Shown here one piece after another: positions 44,090-54,231 of a stretch of DNA of 64,000 nucleotides. Position 1 is the stretch's first letter. Every line of letters starts with the position of its first letter. The notes beneath the pieces are model-generated. The model worked only from the letters and a program-made list of their open reading frames with translations. It was not told the origin of the DNA and did no database searches. The DNA is taken from NCBI GenBank assembly GCA_023897205.1, contig JAHWDD010000005.1, positions 2,294,001 to 2,358,000 of the forward strand. Reading direction: 5' to 3'. The DNA is from Exophiala sp. HKRS030 (lineage: Eukaryota > Ascomycota > Eurotiomycetes > Chaetothyriales > Herpotrichiellaceae). A program made the translations under genes and the position numbers.

Positions 44090-45721
44090 CTATGCTATGT
44101 TGTTGTGATTGTTGTCTTTCGGACTCGAGAAATCAATCCAACACTCATGCTCCACCATCTTGGGCATGGTTTCATCGAAAAACACCTCGAACCTGCTCGT
44201 GATACCTGGCGACGTGTCCGGGAGTTTCGTTGACGATCTGAACTCCCGGTACAACGCCGCGACCAGTGTCAACATTTCGGCATTGGCTAGGTGCATGCCG
44301 ATACACATGCGAGCACCACTCGAAAAGGCCCAGAAATAGCGGTTCCTGAGATCTGCTTCGGGGAGAAGCGCCCCGGAATCCGTCAACCACCTCTCCGGTT
44401 TGAACTGGAGCGGTGACGGGAACACAGTCTCATCTCTATGCAGGCAGAATGGCGACATGCCAACCACGGTGCCTGTCGGGATCGCATACCCGTCGATGAC
44501 GGTGTCAATCGGGGACCGTCGTGGTTCGAACGCGGGTAGCGGTGAGTACAGGCGCAGAGTCTCCCTCACCACCGCGTTTAAGTAAGGCAGTTGAGTCAAT
44601 TCTCTCGGCACCGGCACGCTGTTGTTTTCATCATCCACACAGATCCTCGACACCTCGTCCCTGAGCTTGTCTTGGTAGTGCTGGTGCTGAGGCAACGAAA
44701 TCGCCCAAATCAAAAACATCAACGTGTCCGCCGTCGTGTCGATTCCGGCGAGGAGGTGATCAGCACACTCGGAAGCAATGTCCATGTCTGAAAGGTTGGC
44801 CTCCTTCCGCACCTTGAACAGGCGGCCGATGACCGTGTTCTCGGCGGCCTTGACCTGCACTTCGGCCGGGGCACTCTTGAAGCTGTAAAACGCTTCCAAG
44901 GCATGCTGGCGAATTCCAGAGTAGGTGAATGGCTTCCTCATCGGCATCAAGCCAAGCGAGGTCAGAACTCGTTCTAGTAGTCCCGTTCGCGTGGTGATCC
45001 ATTTGGTATAGACTGGAAAATGAATCGCAAACCACGCCAGCCTCCTCCGCGCTGGGTTTAGGATGTCCGCAATCAACCCTTGAGATTCCTTACACCCCAA
45101 CAAAGCCGAAGTTCCACCATGGTCCGGTCCATAGACGAATTCCGAGATGGCATCGAAGGAGAAGTAGTGCAAACTTCGGAAAATCTCACTCGCGTGGTCC
45201 GGCTCTCTGCGGATGAGAGACAAGAATTCTGCCACCTTTTTCTGTATCATGGGGGAGAACTCAGGCCCCAGGACCACCGCATTTGCGTACATGTGGCTGA
45301 TCAACTTCTTCCGGTCACGATGGAGTGTCCCCGACTCGAAAGTGAAGAGGTTCCTGTGGCCGTACACGTCAAACATGCGATAGAAGGAGGTCCTCTCAAA
45401 GCCACTGCCGGCCCCGTAAATGGTCCGGAGGGCCGACAGACTGTTGAAGGAGACCTCGTTTGGTCCAATGCGAACGACAGGCCCATACTGTCTGTGCAGT
45501 TCGAGGACCGCGTGAATGGAACGAGCCCGCCACGCATCCCAGCTCAACCGGAAGCGTGTCGCGGCGTACACCCAAGGACCGGGGATCCTTCTCAACTTCC
45601 TGGCCTTTGTGGTGGAAGGTGATGCGACCGCAAACACGACCAAGGCCAACGCAATCCACACACTCACCGGGAGTCCTCCTAGGAGGACCAACAAATCTAC
45701 ACCCAGAGTATCATCAACCAT
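44090..45721 (-). CDS. Cytochrome P450 monooxygenase
   Basis: A haem-thiolate monooxygenase, anchored in the ER by an N-terminal hydrophobic helix (LLVLLGGLPVSVWIALALVV). 543 residues from the ATG at 45721, with no intron in the body of the gene. Landmarks: Pro-rich hinge RRIPGPW, I-helix LLAGIDTTADT, ExxR as VVRETLRLYSP, PERW, and the haem loop FSSGARMCIGMHL with Cys473 as the axial ligand. The family within the CYP scheme is not clear to me. An alternative 5' exon exists: ATG at 45776, donor GTAAGA at 45763 and acceptor GTAG before codon GAT-TTG. It would replace the first nine residues by four in the same frame. A leader intron (45911-45839) lies further upstream. It has no biosynthetic neighbours, so the substrate is unknown. 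Confidence 0.92.
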   Translation of the reverse strand: MVDDTLGVDLLVLLGGLPVSVWIALALVVFAVASPSTTKARKLRRIPGPWVYAATRFRLSWDAWRARSIHAVLELHRQYGPVVRIGPNEVSFNSLSALRTIYGAGSGFERTSFYRMFDVYGHRNLFTFESGTLHRDRKKLISHMYANAVVLGPEFSPMIQKKVAEFLSLIRREPDHASEIFRSLHYFSFDAISEFVYGPDHGGTSALLGCKESQGLIADILNPARRRLAWFAIHFPVYTKWITTRTGLLERVLTSLGLMPMRKPFTYSGIRQHALEAFYSFKSAPAEVQVKAAENTVIGRLFKVRKEANLSDMDIASECADHLLAGIDTTADTLMFLIWAISLPQHQHYQDKLRDEVSRICVDDENNSVPVPRELTQLPYLNAVVRETLRLYSPLPAFEPRRSPIDTVIDGYAIPTGTVVGMSPFCLHRDETVFPSPLQFKPERWLTDSGALLPEADLRNRYFWAFSSGARMCIGMHLANAEMLTLVAALYREFRSSTKLPDTSPGITSRFEVFFDETMPKMVEHECWIDFSSPKDNNHNNIA

Positions 45722-46417
45722 TGCTCCCCTCCCGAAACTTCTCGCTGGAAGAATTGCTCTTACCTTGTACAAGCATGGTTGGGTAAGTCGAGCCTGGCTC
45801 TACTTCTCTCGCCGGCTTGCTTTTGATCCCCAGGATTGCTGGTAAGTTTCCGTATGAATGAGACCGCCTCCCTAGTAGTAGATAGAACCCGTCCCCCTCA
45901 ATTGTACTCACAGAAGATCGAAGCACACGTCCTTCTCCGCCATAAAGGACATCAAACGGCTAATTCTGGAGCCGCTTCTCACGGTGCGTCACTGTTCACA
46001 GGGCGGTCATGTCCGTATCGGTTTTGGGCGAAAGAGAGAGTCTTTTGTGTCCGCGCCCAGGAGAGTTACGATGTAGACGAAGAAGGTATTCCTGGTTCAC
46101 TACTGTTATGGTCTTTGCGACATGTCGATCCGAGTCTGGAATTTTCAAAAGCGATCCCCCTTCCACCTCCCCCCGGCAGTAATGTCGAGATGCAGCACTG
46201 CACAGACATGGATTGTTGTATCCCCAATCGTTTCACACTCGTTTCCTCATCGCTTATCCGCTTATCGTTGCTTGCATGGGGTCTTGTCTGTAAATCATCT
46301 ATGATCGCCCGTGTGTCACAGATTATGCCGTTTTGGCGCCTTTTACTCCGCAAAGATGGGCCAGACTAGCTGTGGAATTCAGTCGCAGTTCCTTTTTGGA
46401 AATTATCCGTTTGGTAT

Positions 46418-46425
46418 GTATATAA
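46418..46425 (+). promoter_or_regulatory. TATA-box-like element without an obvious gene
   Basis: TATATAAG followed by GGCATTC is a good TATA match, but no supported coding region begins within the next 1.9 kb on this strand. It may be chance or mark a noncoding transcript. Confidence 0.25.
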
Positions 46426-46755
46426 GGGCATTCAAACAGAATCGTCACATCCCTCGAGCGAAAAGAGTACGAAATACAAGGCCGTGCTGTTGACAATTTC
46501 ATCATCATCGTCGTCTTGGGATTGTTTTACCTCTCCGAACGAGTTACTCCAGACGATTATTATATTGCCGCGATTGTTTCTCCGTGTGATTTCCACACAT
46601 GAGATAAGTGTCAGTCGAACACAAGAATGGGGGAACTCTACGGATAGGTCAGAAATACTCCGTACTCTGTCAAAGGTCCATGAAACCCGAGGAGCAGATC
46701 CAGCCCTAGAAAAAGCCAAAGACTTAGGTACCTAAATTTACTTTCCTATCTTCAG

Positions 46756-46785
46756 CCTCCCTCCCTCCATCCCTCCCTCCCCTCC
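46756..46785. repeat. CCCT/CCTC simple repeat
   Basis: Pyrimidine-only tandem run based on CCCT, interrupted by single substitutions. Confidence 0.85.
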
Positions 46786-46944
46786 GTCAAGTCATGTGTG
46801 GCGCGCGGTCCAGACCATGCTATGCTGCAAGATATGGGCATTTTGTTACTTTACGGAGTAAACCTTTTCCGTCGAGGTTTCCCATGATCATACGAGAGAC
46901 CTCTCTGAAACCTTGATAAGGCTGTGTCGATTATTAGACGCACG

Positions 46945-46948
<4 letters not shown>

Positions 46949-46977
<29 letters not shown>
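46949..46977. repeat. CA dinucleotide microsatellite
   Basis: About 14 uninterrupted CA units, preceded by CACG units and followed by CAC triplets. Confidence 0.95.
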
Positions 46978-47133
46978 CACCACCAGTTGGGGGGACTGTT
47001 CTGGGCCTGCATACCTCAAAAAGAACATAGATTCCCGATGTAGATTTCTAATAAAAGCCCCCCGACTCGTCAAGTTGAGAATGGGAGGATCTTGGCACCA
47101 GATTCAGGAGTGAATAATGAGTCTTCCATTGAC

Positions 47134-47149
47134 GATGATGATGATGATG
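47134..47149. repeat. GAT trinucleotide microsatellite
   Basis: Five tandem GAT units with partial ends. Confidence 0.85.
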
Positions 47150-47441
47150 AAGATGATTTCTTCTGAGCCGCGTCCATTATGAAAGTGGTTACAAGGTACA
47201 ACATAACAAGGCGAGCTTGACTCTTGGAGGGTCTTACCTGGCACTCAAACTATCAAGATTAGAAGCGGCTTGACCTTTCGATCCGCACGGAGTCAACTTC
47301 CATTTTCTACTACGATCTCTTTGTTATCCGTACCTGTAATATGATTCTTGGTACAAACGGAGATGAGCTACAGGTGAAATTGATTCCGCACGTGGCTTAG
47401 CCTACGATACGAGTAGGTCATCTCCATGAAGTCTCTCTCTA

Positions 47442-47459
47442 TGTGTGTGTGTGTGTGTG
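47442..47459. repeat. TG dinucleotide microsatellite
   Basis: Nine uninterrupted TG units, in noncoding sequence. Confidence 0.9.
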
Positions 47460-48389
47460 GACGAACCATGTCAGCATGGTCATCCCGACTTTCTTCTGGC
47501 CTTTCCATGCGTCCTTCTGGAACGCTTGTTATCATCACACCGGCCATCTCTTGGTGCCACATGGAAAGTTGCTTTTGGGGGAGGTAATGGTCTGACCTGG
47601 ACATCTTTCAAGGCTGAACCCTGGCCTACAGATGCGGATTTATTTCACTACGTTTAGTCAATAATAAGACTCCTTCGCCATGCTTATCGCCAGCCTTTCT
47701 CGATCTTGGCCAACGCCTCAATACGGGAAATCCGTCCCTGGGGACTGGGACCAACAAAGTCTCACGGTCCAATGACCAAGAGGTGTACTCCGTATATTAG
47801 GGGGGTGAGTTGAAAGCCAGTGGCGGGCAATAGATAACGTCGAAAGAAAGCGGATCCTCCACCGACCGGGCCAAGAGCCACCAACACGATCTGACCTGGG
47901 TCTGGTTCTGTTTTCTTATCAGCAACCATACGCAGCGCCAGGCTGAGTAGAAATCGGACAAGCCATGCTACCTTGGTAAGTTCCTAGCGAAGGAAGGGCC
48001 AGATGATAGTCAGCTCTCATCACTGTCAATCTGATCCAGATCTCCAGGAAAACGGGTCTCATACTCCGTACAAGAGGGCGATGGGTTTAAATATGATGCT
48101 CACTCCCATACCTTCTGATCCAAATGCTTCCCCCCCCTGCTCACACCCTCTCCGAGCCATCCTTTCATTGCTTCTTCCCTTTTGTATTGTTTGCCCACAG
48201 CGGCCGGGCAACAGTATCGCCAAACGGGCCAGCACTTGAAGGAGTGAAGCTGCCTCTACGTACTCGAGCTGCTTACCGTAGCTCCTGCTGATACACCAGC
48301 TTGTGCAACACAACTTCCGGTGTTTTGCCTCGACCACTTCCTCCTCTGTGCATATCTACAATTGCAGACACACACACCACACCGACAAA

Positions 48390-50251
48390 ATGTCTTCCAG
48401 TGAAAGCATGGACCCTGAAAAGGGCGTCCACGGGGAGGAGATCAAAAAACACGACACATACGACGCAGTCGACCGCAAACGCTCCATGAACGAGCGAAAG
48501 AGTTCGGTGGCCGAGTCCATTGTCGCCGCCGACCTTCTCGATGAACGATACCGCACCACCCAGCGAGGTCTGAAGAGCAGACATGCTCAGATGATTGCTC
48601 TTGGTGGTACGATTGGTACTGGGTAAGTTCTCTCCCCCTCTTTCTCTCTCTCCACGGACACCCACTTGCAACTCTCGTGTAAGAGATCAGAAAAGGTGAC
48701 CCGAAGACTAATCAATATTTCTCTTCTCCAGTCTGTTCGTCGGTTCTGGTGCAACCCTCGCCCTGGGTGGTCCTGCTTTCATCCTGGCTTCCTACATCCT
48801 CGTGACGTGCCTGGTGTACTGCGTGGTCACCGCCATCACTGAGGTCGCCGCGTACCTCCCGGTCCACGGTGGTACCATGTCCTACTACGGTTACAGATAC
48901 GTTTCTCGATCCATGGGTTTTGCGCTCGGCTACCTGTACTGGTACGCCCTTGGAATCCTGGTCCCCTACGAAATCACCGCGGCTGGTTTGGTCATCGACT
49001 ACTGGCCCAACGACGTCAACATTGCCGTGTGGATGACCATCATGCTCGTGGTCATCATCGCCCTTAATTTCTTGCCGGTCCGATTCTATGGAGAGACTGA
49101 ATTCTGGTTTGCCGGCACAAAAGTCATTCTGATGATCGGTTTGCTGCTGTTGAGTTTTATCTTGTTTTGGGGAGGTACGTCTACCGTGTGCTTGTTTTCC
49201 TTTGGCTTCTCCGTTCACTAACACTTCCCGACTTTCAGGTGGCCCATCTCATGACCGACTTGGATTCAGATACTGGAAGGATCCCGGCGCGGCAAACGCT
49301 TACATCGTCAGTGGCAACACGGGTCGCTTCGTGGGATTCTGGCAGACGGTCGTCTCATCCGTGTTCCCATTCACCTTCGCTCCCGAACTCCTGGTCGTCA
49401 CCGGTGGAGAGATGGAGTCCCCCCGTCGCAACCTCCCCATCGCCTCTCGACGTTACTTTTACCGTCTCGTCGTCTTTTACGTCCTGGGTGTCTTGGCCAT
49501 CGGCGTCACTTGCCCGAGCAACGACCCTCGCCTCACCGCCGGGGGAGCCGGTGCCAAATCTTCCCCTTACGTCGTCGCCATCGCCAACGCCGGCATCAAC
49601 GTCCTCCCGTCGATCGTCAACGCCGTCATCTTGATCTCGGCCTGGTCTTCGGGCAACTCCTTCCTGTACATCTCGTCCCGAGCTCTGTACAGTCTCGCCG
49701 TCCAAGGGTCCGCCCCTCGCATCTTCAAGGCATGCAACCGTTGGGGCGTCCCCTACATGGCCGTCGGGTGTTCTTCACTCTTTTGTGGCCTCGCCTACCT
49801 CAACGTCGCGTCCAACGGGTCCACCGTGTTCAACTGGTTCGTCAACCTCACCAACACGTGGGGGATGACCTCGTGGGTTTGCTGCATGGTCATCTACTTG
49901 AGGTTCCGCAAGGCTTGCCAGGTCCAGGGCATACAGCCCGTCTACCGGAATTGGATCCAGCCCTACGGCGCCTACGTGGCCATGGTCATGTTCACCCTGT
50001 TGTGCCTGATCAACGGCTTCACCGTCTTTTTCCCCTCCAAGTGGTCCGCCTCTTCCTTTTTGACCGCCTACATCGGCATCCCCATCTTTTTCGTCATGTA
50101 CTTTGGCCACCGGATCGTCTTTTGGAAGGACAAGTGGGCCTGGGACCCCGAGGAGATCGACATGCACACCGGCCTCCAGGAGGTCATCGACGCGGAGCAC
50201 CCCCCGGTCGTCCGCAAGGGTTGGAAAAAGATACTTTACATTGTCGAGTAA
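48390..50251 (+). CDS. Amino-acid permease (fungal YAT family)
   Basis: A proton-coupled amino-acid transporter of the plasma membrane. Exons are 48390-48622, 48732-49174 and 49239-50251; introns are 109 and 64 nt, in phase; 562 residues. A hydrophilic N-terminus with Lys and Ser (possible ubiquitin and kinase sites) precedes the first membrane helix. Its signature HAQMIALGGTIGTGLFVGSG is rebuilt across intron 1. Next come EVAAYLPVHGG, GFALGYLYWYALGILVPYEI, and FTFAPELLVVTGGEMESPRR in the third exon. About twelve hydrophobic segments are visible. The C-terminal tail is short and charged. Substrate preference is not evident. The upstream AC-rich run just before the ATG is a typical fungal leader. 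Confidence 0.94.
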
Positions 50252-51072
50252 GAGAAAGCGAGCACTCGCTCACCCGTGTGCTGGGGTCATGTCGAATACG
50301 AAAGAGAGGGGTTCTTTTCTTGAATGCAGTTTGGCGTACAAAGTAGAGAATGTCATCACTCGCTCACTTACTCACTTGATGACAACCCTGACTTCTCGAG
50401 TCCCTAGTACAAATTCCACATCAGCACGGTTGATGGTGTCATGGGGGGAAAACAGGCCACGGGATTCGTCTCGTGTACATCAGATGCACGGACTAGAGCA
50501 TTCGTGATAAAATCGCACCGTCGACTTCATTAGCAAGATGATTGCTCGTACTGTACAGAACACTTGATATGTATCCTGCGACTACCTAATCTGTAGCTTA
50601 CTGCCTGTTTCAACTGTCGAGTCCACTGTTGACACTGTTCAATATTAAAAAAAGCATGTCCCATTCCAATCTCAAAGCCCCAGAGCCCCCCAAGGTCCAA
50701 ACATCCAAAACTATGGATGAAAAATATACTGACTTCTCATTACCTAGGTATACACAAAAAGGGTCGTGATCCTCGCTGAAACGATTTCTTCCATTCATTA
50801 AATCCTCCCGCTTCAAACAACGAACTATGCATAGTAATCGTGCAAGTCAAACCCTCCAAAACACCACATATAACCGACTAAAATGTACAAAATGTCCAAA
50901 GACTGTTCTGTAGGGCGTCCATTGGCAAACACCAAAATAACGAGGGCTAGAAAGAGAGACTGGTTCTCGGGGTGTTTTTCCCACCTTTAAAGTCAAGGAA
51001 CTGGACTCTCACTCCAGTCATGACTGAAACATTGATGCTGGAATTGTAATGCAAAGTTGGCTCCTGTTGAGA
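50252..51072. other. Intergenic region between convergent genes
   Basis: The region holds two 3' untranslated ends. It contains one TACCTAGGTA palindrome (50741-50750). No gene is seen. Confidence 0.5.
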
Positions 51073-54000
51073 TTATACTTCACGGACCCGCAGACTTCTA
51101 TAACTATTACCTCGTTGGTAGTCGTACGCCGTTTCCTGAAAGTGCTGCCCATACGTCGAGTATGAGTTATCCTGGTCTGGAATCCCAAGAGAATAGGCTC
51201 CATACGAGCGACTCCTAGAACCTAACCCTCGAGGATTGATATAGCGGTGGGGCTTTTGGTACATCGAATCGGAGAAGTCATCCGCGCCATCATATGAATA
51301 AGGGCAGTCTTGCATCATCGAATAGTGCCGAGACTTGTACACATATGGTACCTCATGAGCATAGGCGGAGTAATTGTAATTGGTTTGTTTGTACGTTGTA
51401 TAACCGTCACGGTGTCGGTCCTGATTCGAAATGTCCAACTCTGTCGAATCCATATATTGGCCCCATCCCTGTCCTTGGTTGTCTGGAGGAGATAACACAT
51501 GATAAAGAGTCTCGTCGTAACCAGGGTCTTGATAGTCTTCGTAGTAATCTTGCGAAGGACGAGATTTCCAAGACTGCTCTCGCAAAGCATCACCAACGGA
51601 CTGACCCCTGGTCTCCCCAGCTGTAGCATGAAGTGGCCATTGATACTGGCAAGTATCAATAGGTCGCGGCGAATGCGATGGTGGTGGAAGAGCAAACGCT
51701 CTATCGGACAAGTCCTCCTCGTAGTCAACATAGGAAGGCCGTCGCGCATGTGGAGGAGGCGGAGGCGGCACTGCGGAAACGCTGCTCAAGGATGCTAGTC
51801 TCTGGTTCTGCAGCATCTCGGCAGTAATTGGAGGGGCATCACTGGCAAAACTTGCGGGCCTGATGTTCCTGCCCGGAACACCCCCTCTGTCATTGAACGA
51901 TGGCTTTCGACTTGTCAACCTCCCATCGCGTTCATGGACCGGACGACTTCTAGACCTCGAGAGCTCTGCTGCTGTCCTATCATCCATCATATACCTTGGT
52001 CGCGGTGCAACTGTGGAGATATTGTAAGGATTCATGGTCTGTTCAGACACTATATTCTCATGGGCCAAGTCATAGGGACTACCTCCCAAGGAGGACGCCA
52101 CCGTCCCAAGATCGTAGAGAATTGCCGTGTTGTCCTCATGCTGACTGAGAAGTGAATGGCGTCTAGAAGGTGTTTTGTCTTCCTTCGAACGGCCGATCCA
52201 GGATCTTGGGCGACTGAGACTGCGGGATCGCTTAATCTCCACAGGTGGCTCGGGTGCAGGCGAGGGGAACCTTATTTCTGATTCCTGCTGGCCAAAGCTT
52301 GCGATGCTAGTCTCTCGAAGGTACGTGTTGTCAAGCTCGGGTACTATTTCTGAACGAAGCCGAAGCGCTTCGCTTGCCTCGCGTGGGACCGAAGGGATGC
52401 TTTGACCTTCGAAAGAATGGACTCGACCGATGGAGACCTGGGGAGGAGGTTGGCTCAATGTGCGTTTCTTCTGGAGCTTCTTGCGCGTTTTGACGGGTTT
52501 GGCCTTGATAGCGCCTAATTCAGGCGCTGCAGGCAACGGAGTCAATGCCACCTCAGCAGGGCGCACATCAGCTAAAGTAGGGAGCTGAGGTGCAGTTTTG
52601 CGTGACTTCAAGATCGATGGCCTGTGGCTGAATCGGAGAGGGTTCGCTTCCCGTCGTTCATCCTGCGTGTTCGCTGTGCAAGTTGGCTCCACTTGCAATG
52701 CCTGACCATCCGCACCTGGTACAGACTTTCGTTCTCTTTGAAGGGACTTCAACGAAGTGCTTGAGCTGTAGCCACTATCAGACTTTTCCGGGGCTGGAGG
52801 GGGCTGCAATCGCGCGCGGGACGTCTGCGCTTCCGATCCGGCCACCGACTGGATTCCCTCATCAACAAATTGTGTTGATGGATACCAAGGCGTCACGTTG
52901 TTGAGGTCTCGTTCGCCATCTTCTCCATGGCGCGGCTTGTAAATGACAGAACCAGTAGGGGAAGGTGACCTCGCCGAAGGTGGCTTGTCAATAGGCGGCG
53001 ATGCAACGAGGGATGAAGATGACGAAAAAGTTCGCAGCAGGCCTTCAGACTTGGTTTTTCGTAGGGATCCAGGTGAAGAATCGGAATTCAACTCTGAAAA
53101 TGGGCTGTCTGGGAGTTCGGCCATGTACTCGCGTGCCATTAAAGAAGTCTGATCCGCATCTTTTGTCGGAACTGGCTCAGCTTCCGTAACGATTCGAATG
53201 GTGGTCTGGTGCTCTTCCGGCTTGTGACTTTCCCGGCTCAAATAATGACGTTCAGACTTCGTTCTTGATGCACTGTGCAATGGTAAATGACTGTCAATGC
53301 CGACGATTGTCGGAAGCTCGTCGTCAGCATCACCATAATCACTCGAGACATCCCTATTGGCCTTTGGTGCCGACAAGAGGTGACGAGAAACCTTTGACAT
53401 CTCACTAATTGCTGGGGAGGCTCGACCATTCACAACCTGCAAAGACCCATGTCGGAAGCCCGCAAGGTGAGAGTAGTTCAGATCGGCTGGTGTACCTACT
53501 CTTCCCAAGATTGCCGGGCAGGCGGGTGGCTGCCACTCAAAATAGTCTGTCCCAACATGACACACTTCCGTCTCCTCGGGTGTCGCCACTTCATCAATTT
53601 GTTCCTCTTTCAGTGCTCTGGAAGCCTTCCTCGTAGCCGCACCGGGTGTGAATGAGGCTCGTCGAGTTGGTGGAATTGAAGGCCCGTCGACAATCCGATC
53701 AAGAGAAGATGCTGGAGTGGACACAGCGGCAGCCTCGTCATTCAGAGAGTTGAGCCTTCCACTACTTGTGGAGCTTCTTATGCTGGTCGAGCGCTGTGTA
53801 GATAACCGACGTAATATCAACGACTTCCTCTTTTTGGGCTTCACAGGCGATGGCGGCTGCTCTTCCTGCTGCAGGGTGCCAGGCTCTTCTACTGGGGCAT
53901 GTTCTGCCTCCTTCACCATATATGCAACGCTCCATGCTGAGTCATTTTTCGAGTGCTTGCTAGGAGATTCTGAAGGTGAGCCGAAGACATCCGTTCGGAT

Positions 54001-54231
54001 CTGCTGGCGAAGAGCAGCGGTGCTCGGGTGGCTCGACAAGGGGCCACCCGATCGGACCTCAGCAGTACTGATATTCCACGGTTTGGGGGCAGGTTCTGGG
54101 AGAGTAGTGGTAGAGATGCTCGTGGCAAGCTTGTTGGTTAAAGGCTTCGAGAGACGATTCCTGCGGCGGGCTTCAGGTTCCCGGCCAACAACTTCGATTG
54201 CCTTGTCCGATCTCTGGCGAGCGAACCGCAT
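51073..54231 (-). CDS. Large uncharacterised Ser-rich protein with Tyr-rich C-terminus
   Basis: Single exon, 1052 residues from the ATG at 54231. No family is recognised. The N-terminus is basic (MRFARQRSDKAIEVV, ARRRNRLSKPL). Residues about 60-800 are disordered and rich in Ser, Pro, Glu and Thr. They carry short conserved-looking blocks such as DSAWSVAYMVKEAEHAP, KKRKSLILRRLST, VGTDYFEWQPP and DSGYSSSTSLKSL. A basic Lys/Arg stretch (KPVKTRKKLQKK) may be a nuclear signal. A Pro-rich run (VPPPPPPHARRPSY) introduces a C-terminal tail of about 225 residues holding 28 tyrosines in YxY and YxxY spacing. Such tails can undergo phosphorylation or phase separation, but this is inference. Confidence 0.82.
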   Translation of the reverse strand: MRFARQRSDKAIEVVGREPEARRRNRLSKPLTNKLATSISTTTLPEPAPKPWNISTAEVRSGGPLSSHPSTAALRQQIRTDVFGSPSESPSKHSKNDSAWSVAYMVKEAEHAPVEEPGTLQQEEQPPSPVKPKKRKSLILRRLSTQRSTSIRSSTSSGRLNSLNDEAAAVSTPASSLDRIVDGPSIPPTRRASFTPGAATRKASRALKEEQIDEVATPEETEVCHVGTDYFEWQPPACPAILGRVGTPADLNYSHLAGFRHGSLQVVNGRASPAISEMSKVSRHLLSAPKANRDVSSDYGDADDELPTIVGIDSHLPLHSASRTKSERHYLSRESHKPEEHQTTIRIVTEAEPVPTKDADQTSLMAREYMAELPDSPFSELNSDSSPGSLRKTKSEGLLRTFSSSSSLVASPPIDKPPSARSPSPTGSVIYKPRHGEDGERDLNNVTPWYPSTQFVDEGIQSVAGSEAQTSRARLQPPPAPEKSDSGYSSSTSLKSLQRERKSVPGADGQALQVEPTCTANTQDERREANPLRFSHRPSILKSRKTAPQLPTLADVRPAEVALTPLPAAPELGAIKAKPVKTRKKLQKKRTLSQPPPQVSIGRVHSFEGQSIPSVPREASEALRLRSEIVPELDNTYLRETSIASFGQQESEIRFPSPAPEPPVEIKRSRSLSRPRSWIGRSKEDKTPSRRHSLLSQHEDNTAILYDLGTVASSLGGSPYDLAHENIVSEQTMNPYNISTVAPRPRYMMDDRTAAELSRSRSRPVHERDGRLTSRKPSFNDRGGVPGRNIRPASFASDAPPITAEMLQNQRLASLSSVSAVPPPPPPHARRPSYVDYEEDLSDRAFALPPPSHSPRPIDTCQYQWPLHATAGETRGQSVGDALREQSWKSRPSQDYYEDYQDPGYDETLYHVLSPPDNQGQGWGQYMDSTELDISNQDRHRDGYTTYKQTNYNYSAYAHEVPYVYKSRHYSMMQDCPYSYDGADDFSDSMYQKPHRYINPRGLGSRSRSYGAYSLGIPDQDNSYSTYGQHFQETAYDYQRGNSYRSLRVREV

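Larger units (their letters stand above)
45722..48389. other. Gene-poor region between P450 and permease
   Basis: 2.7 kb with the P450 leader (to about 45955), a TATATAAG element (46418-46425), four copies of TACGGAGTA, and four simple-sequence runs: CCCT at 46756-46785, CA at 46949-46977, GAT at 47134-47149 and TG at 47442-47459. A 177-codon frame at 45836-46369 lies mostly opposite the P450 leader and looks non-coding. The 3' part should contain the permease promoter. Confidence 0.5.

Noticed and set aside
13297..45721. Secondary-metabolite cluster (MFS, Zn2Cys6 factor, P450, squalene synthase)
   Set aside because: These genes are separated by conserved housekeeping genes over 30 kb, and no backbone enzyme (PKS, NRPS, terpene cyclase) is present.
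45836..46369. 177-codon plus-strand frame
   Set aside because: It lies largely opposite the P450 leader, lacks motifs and has biased composition.
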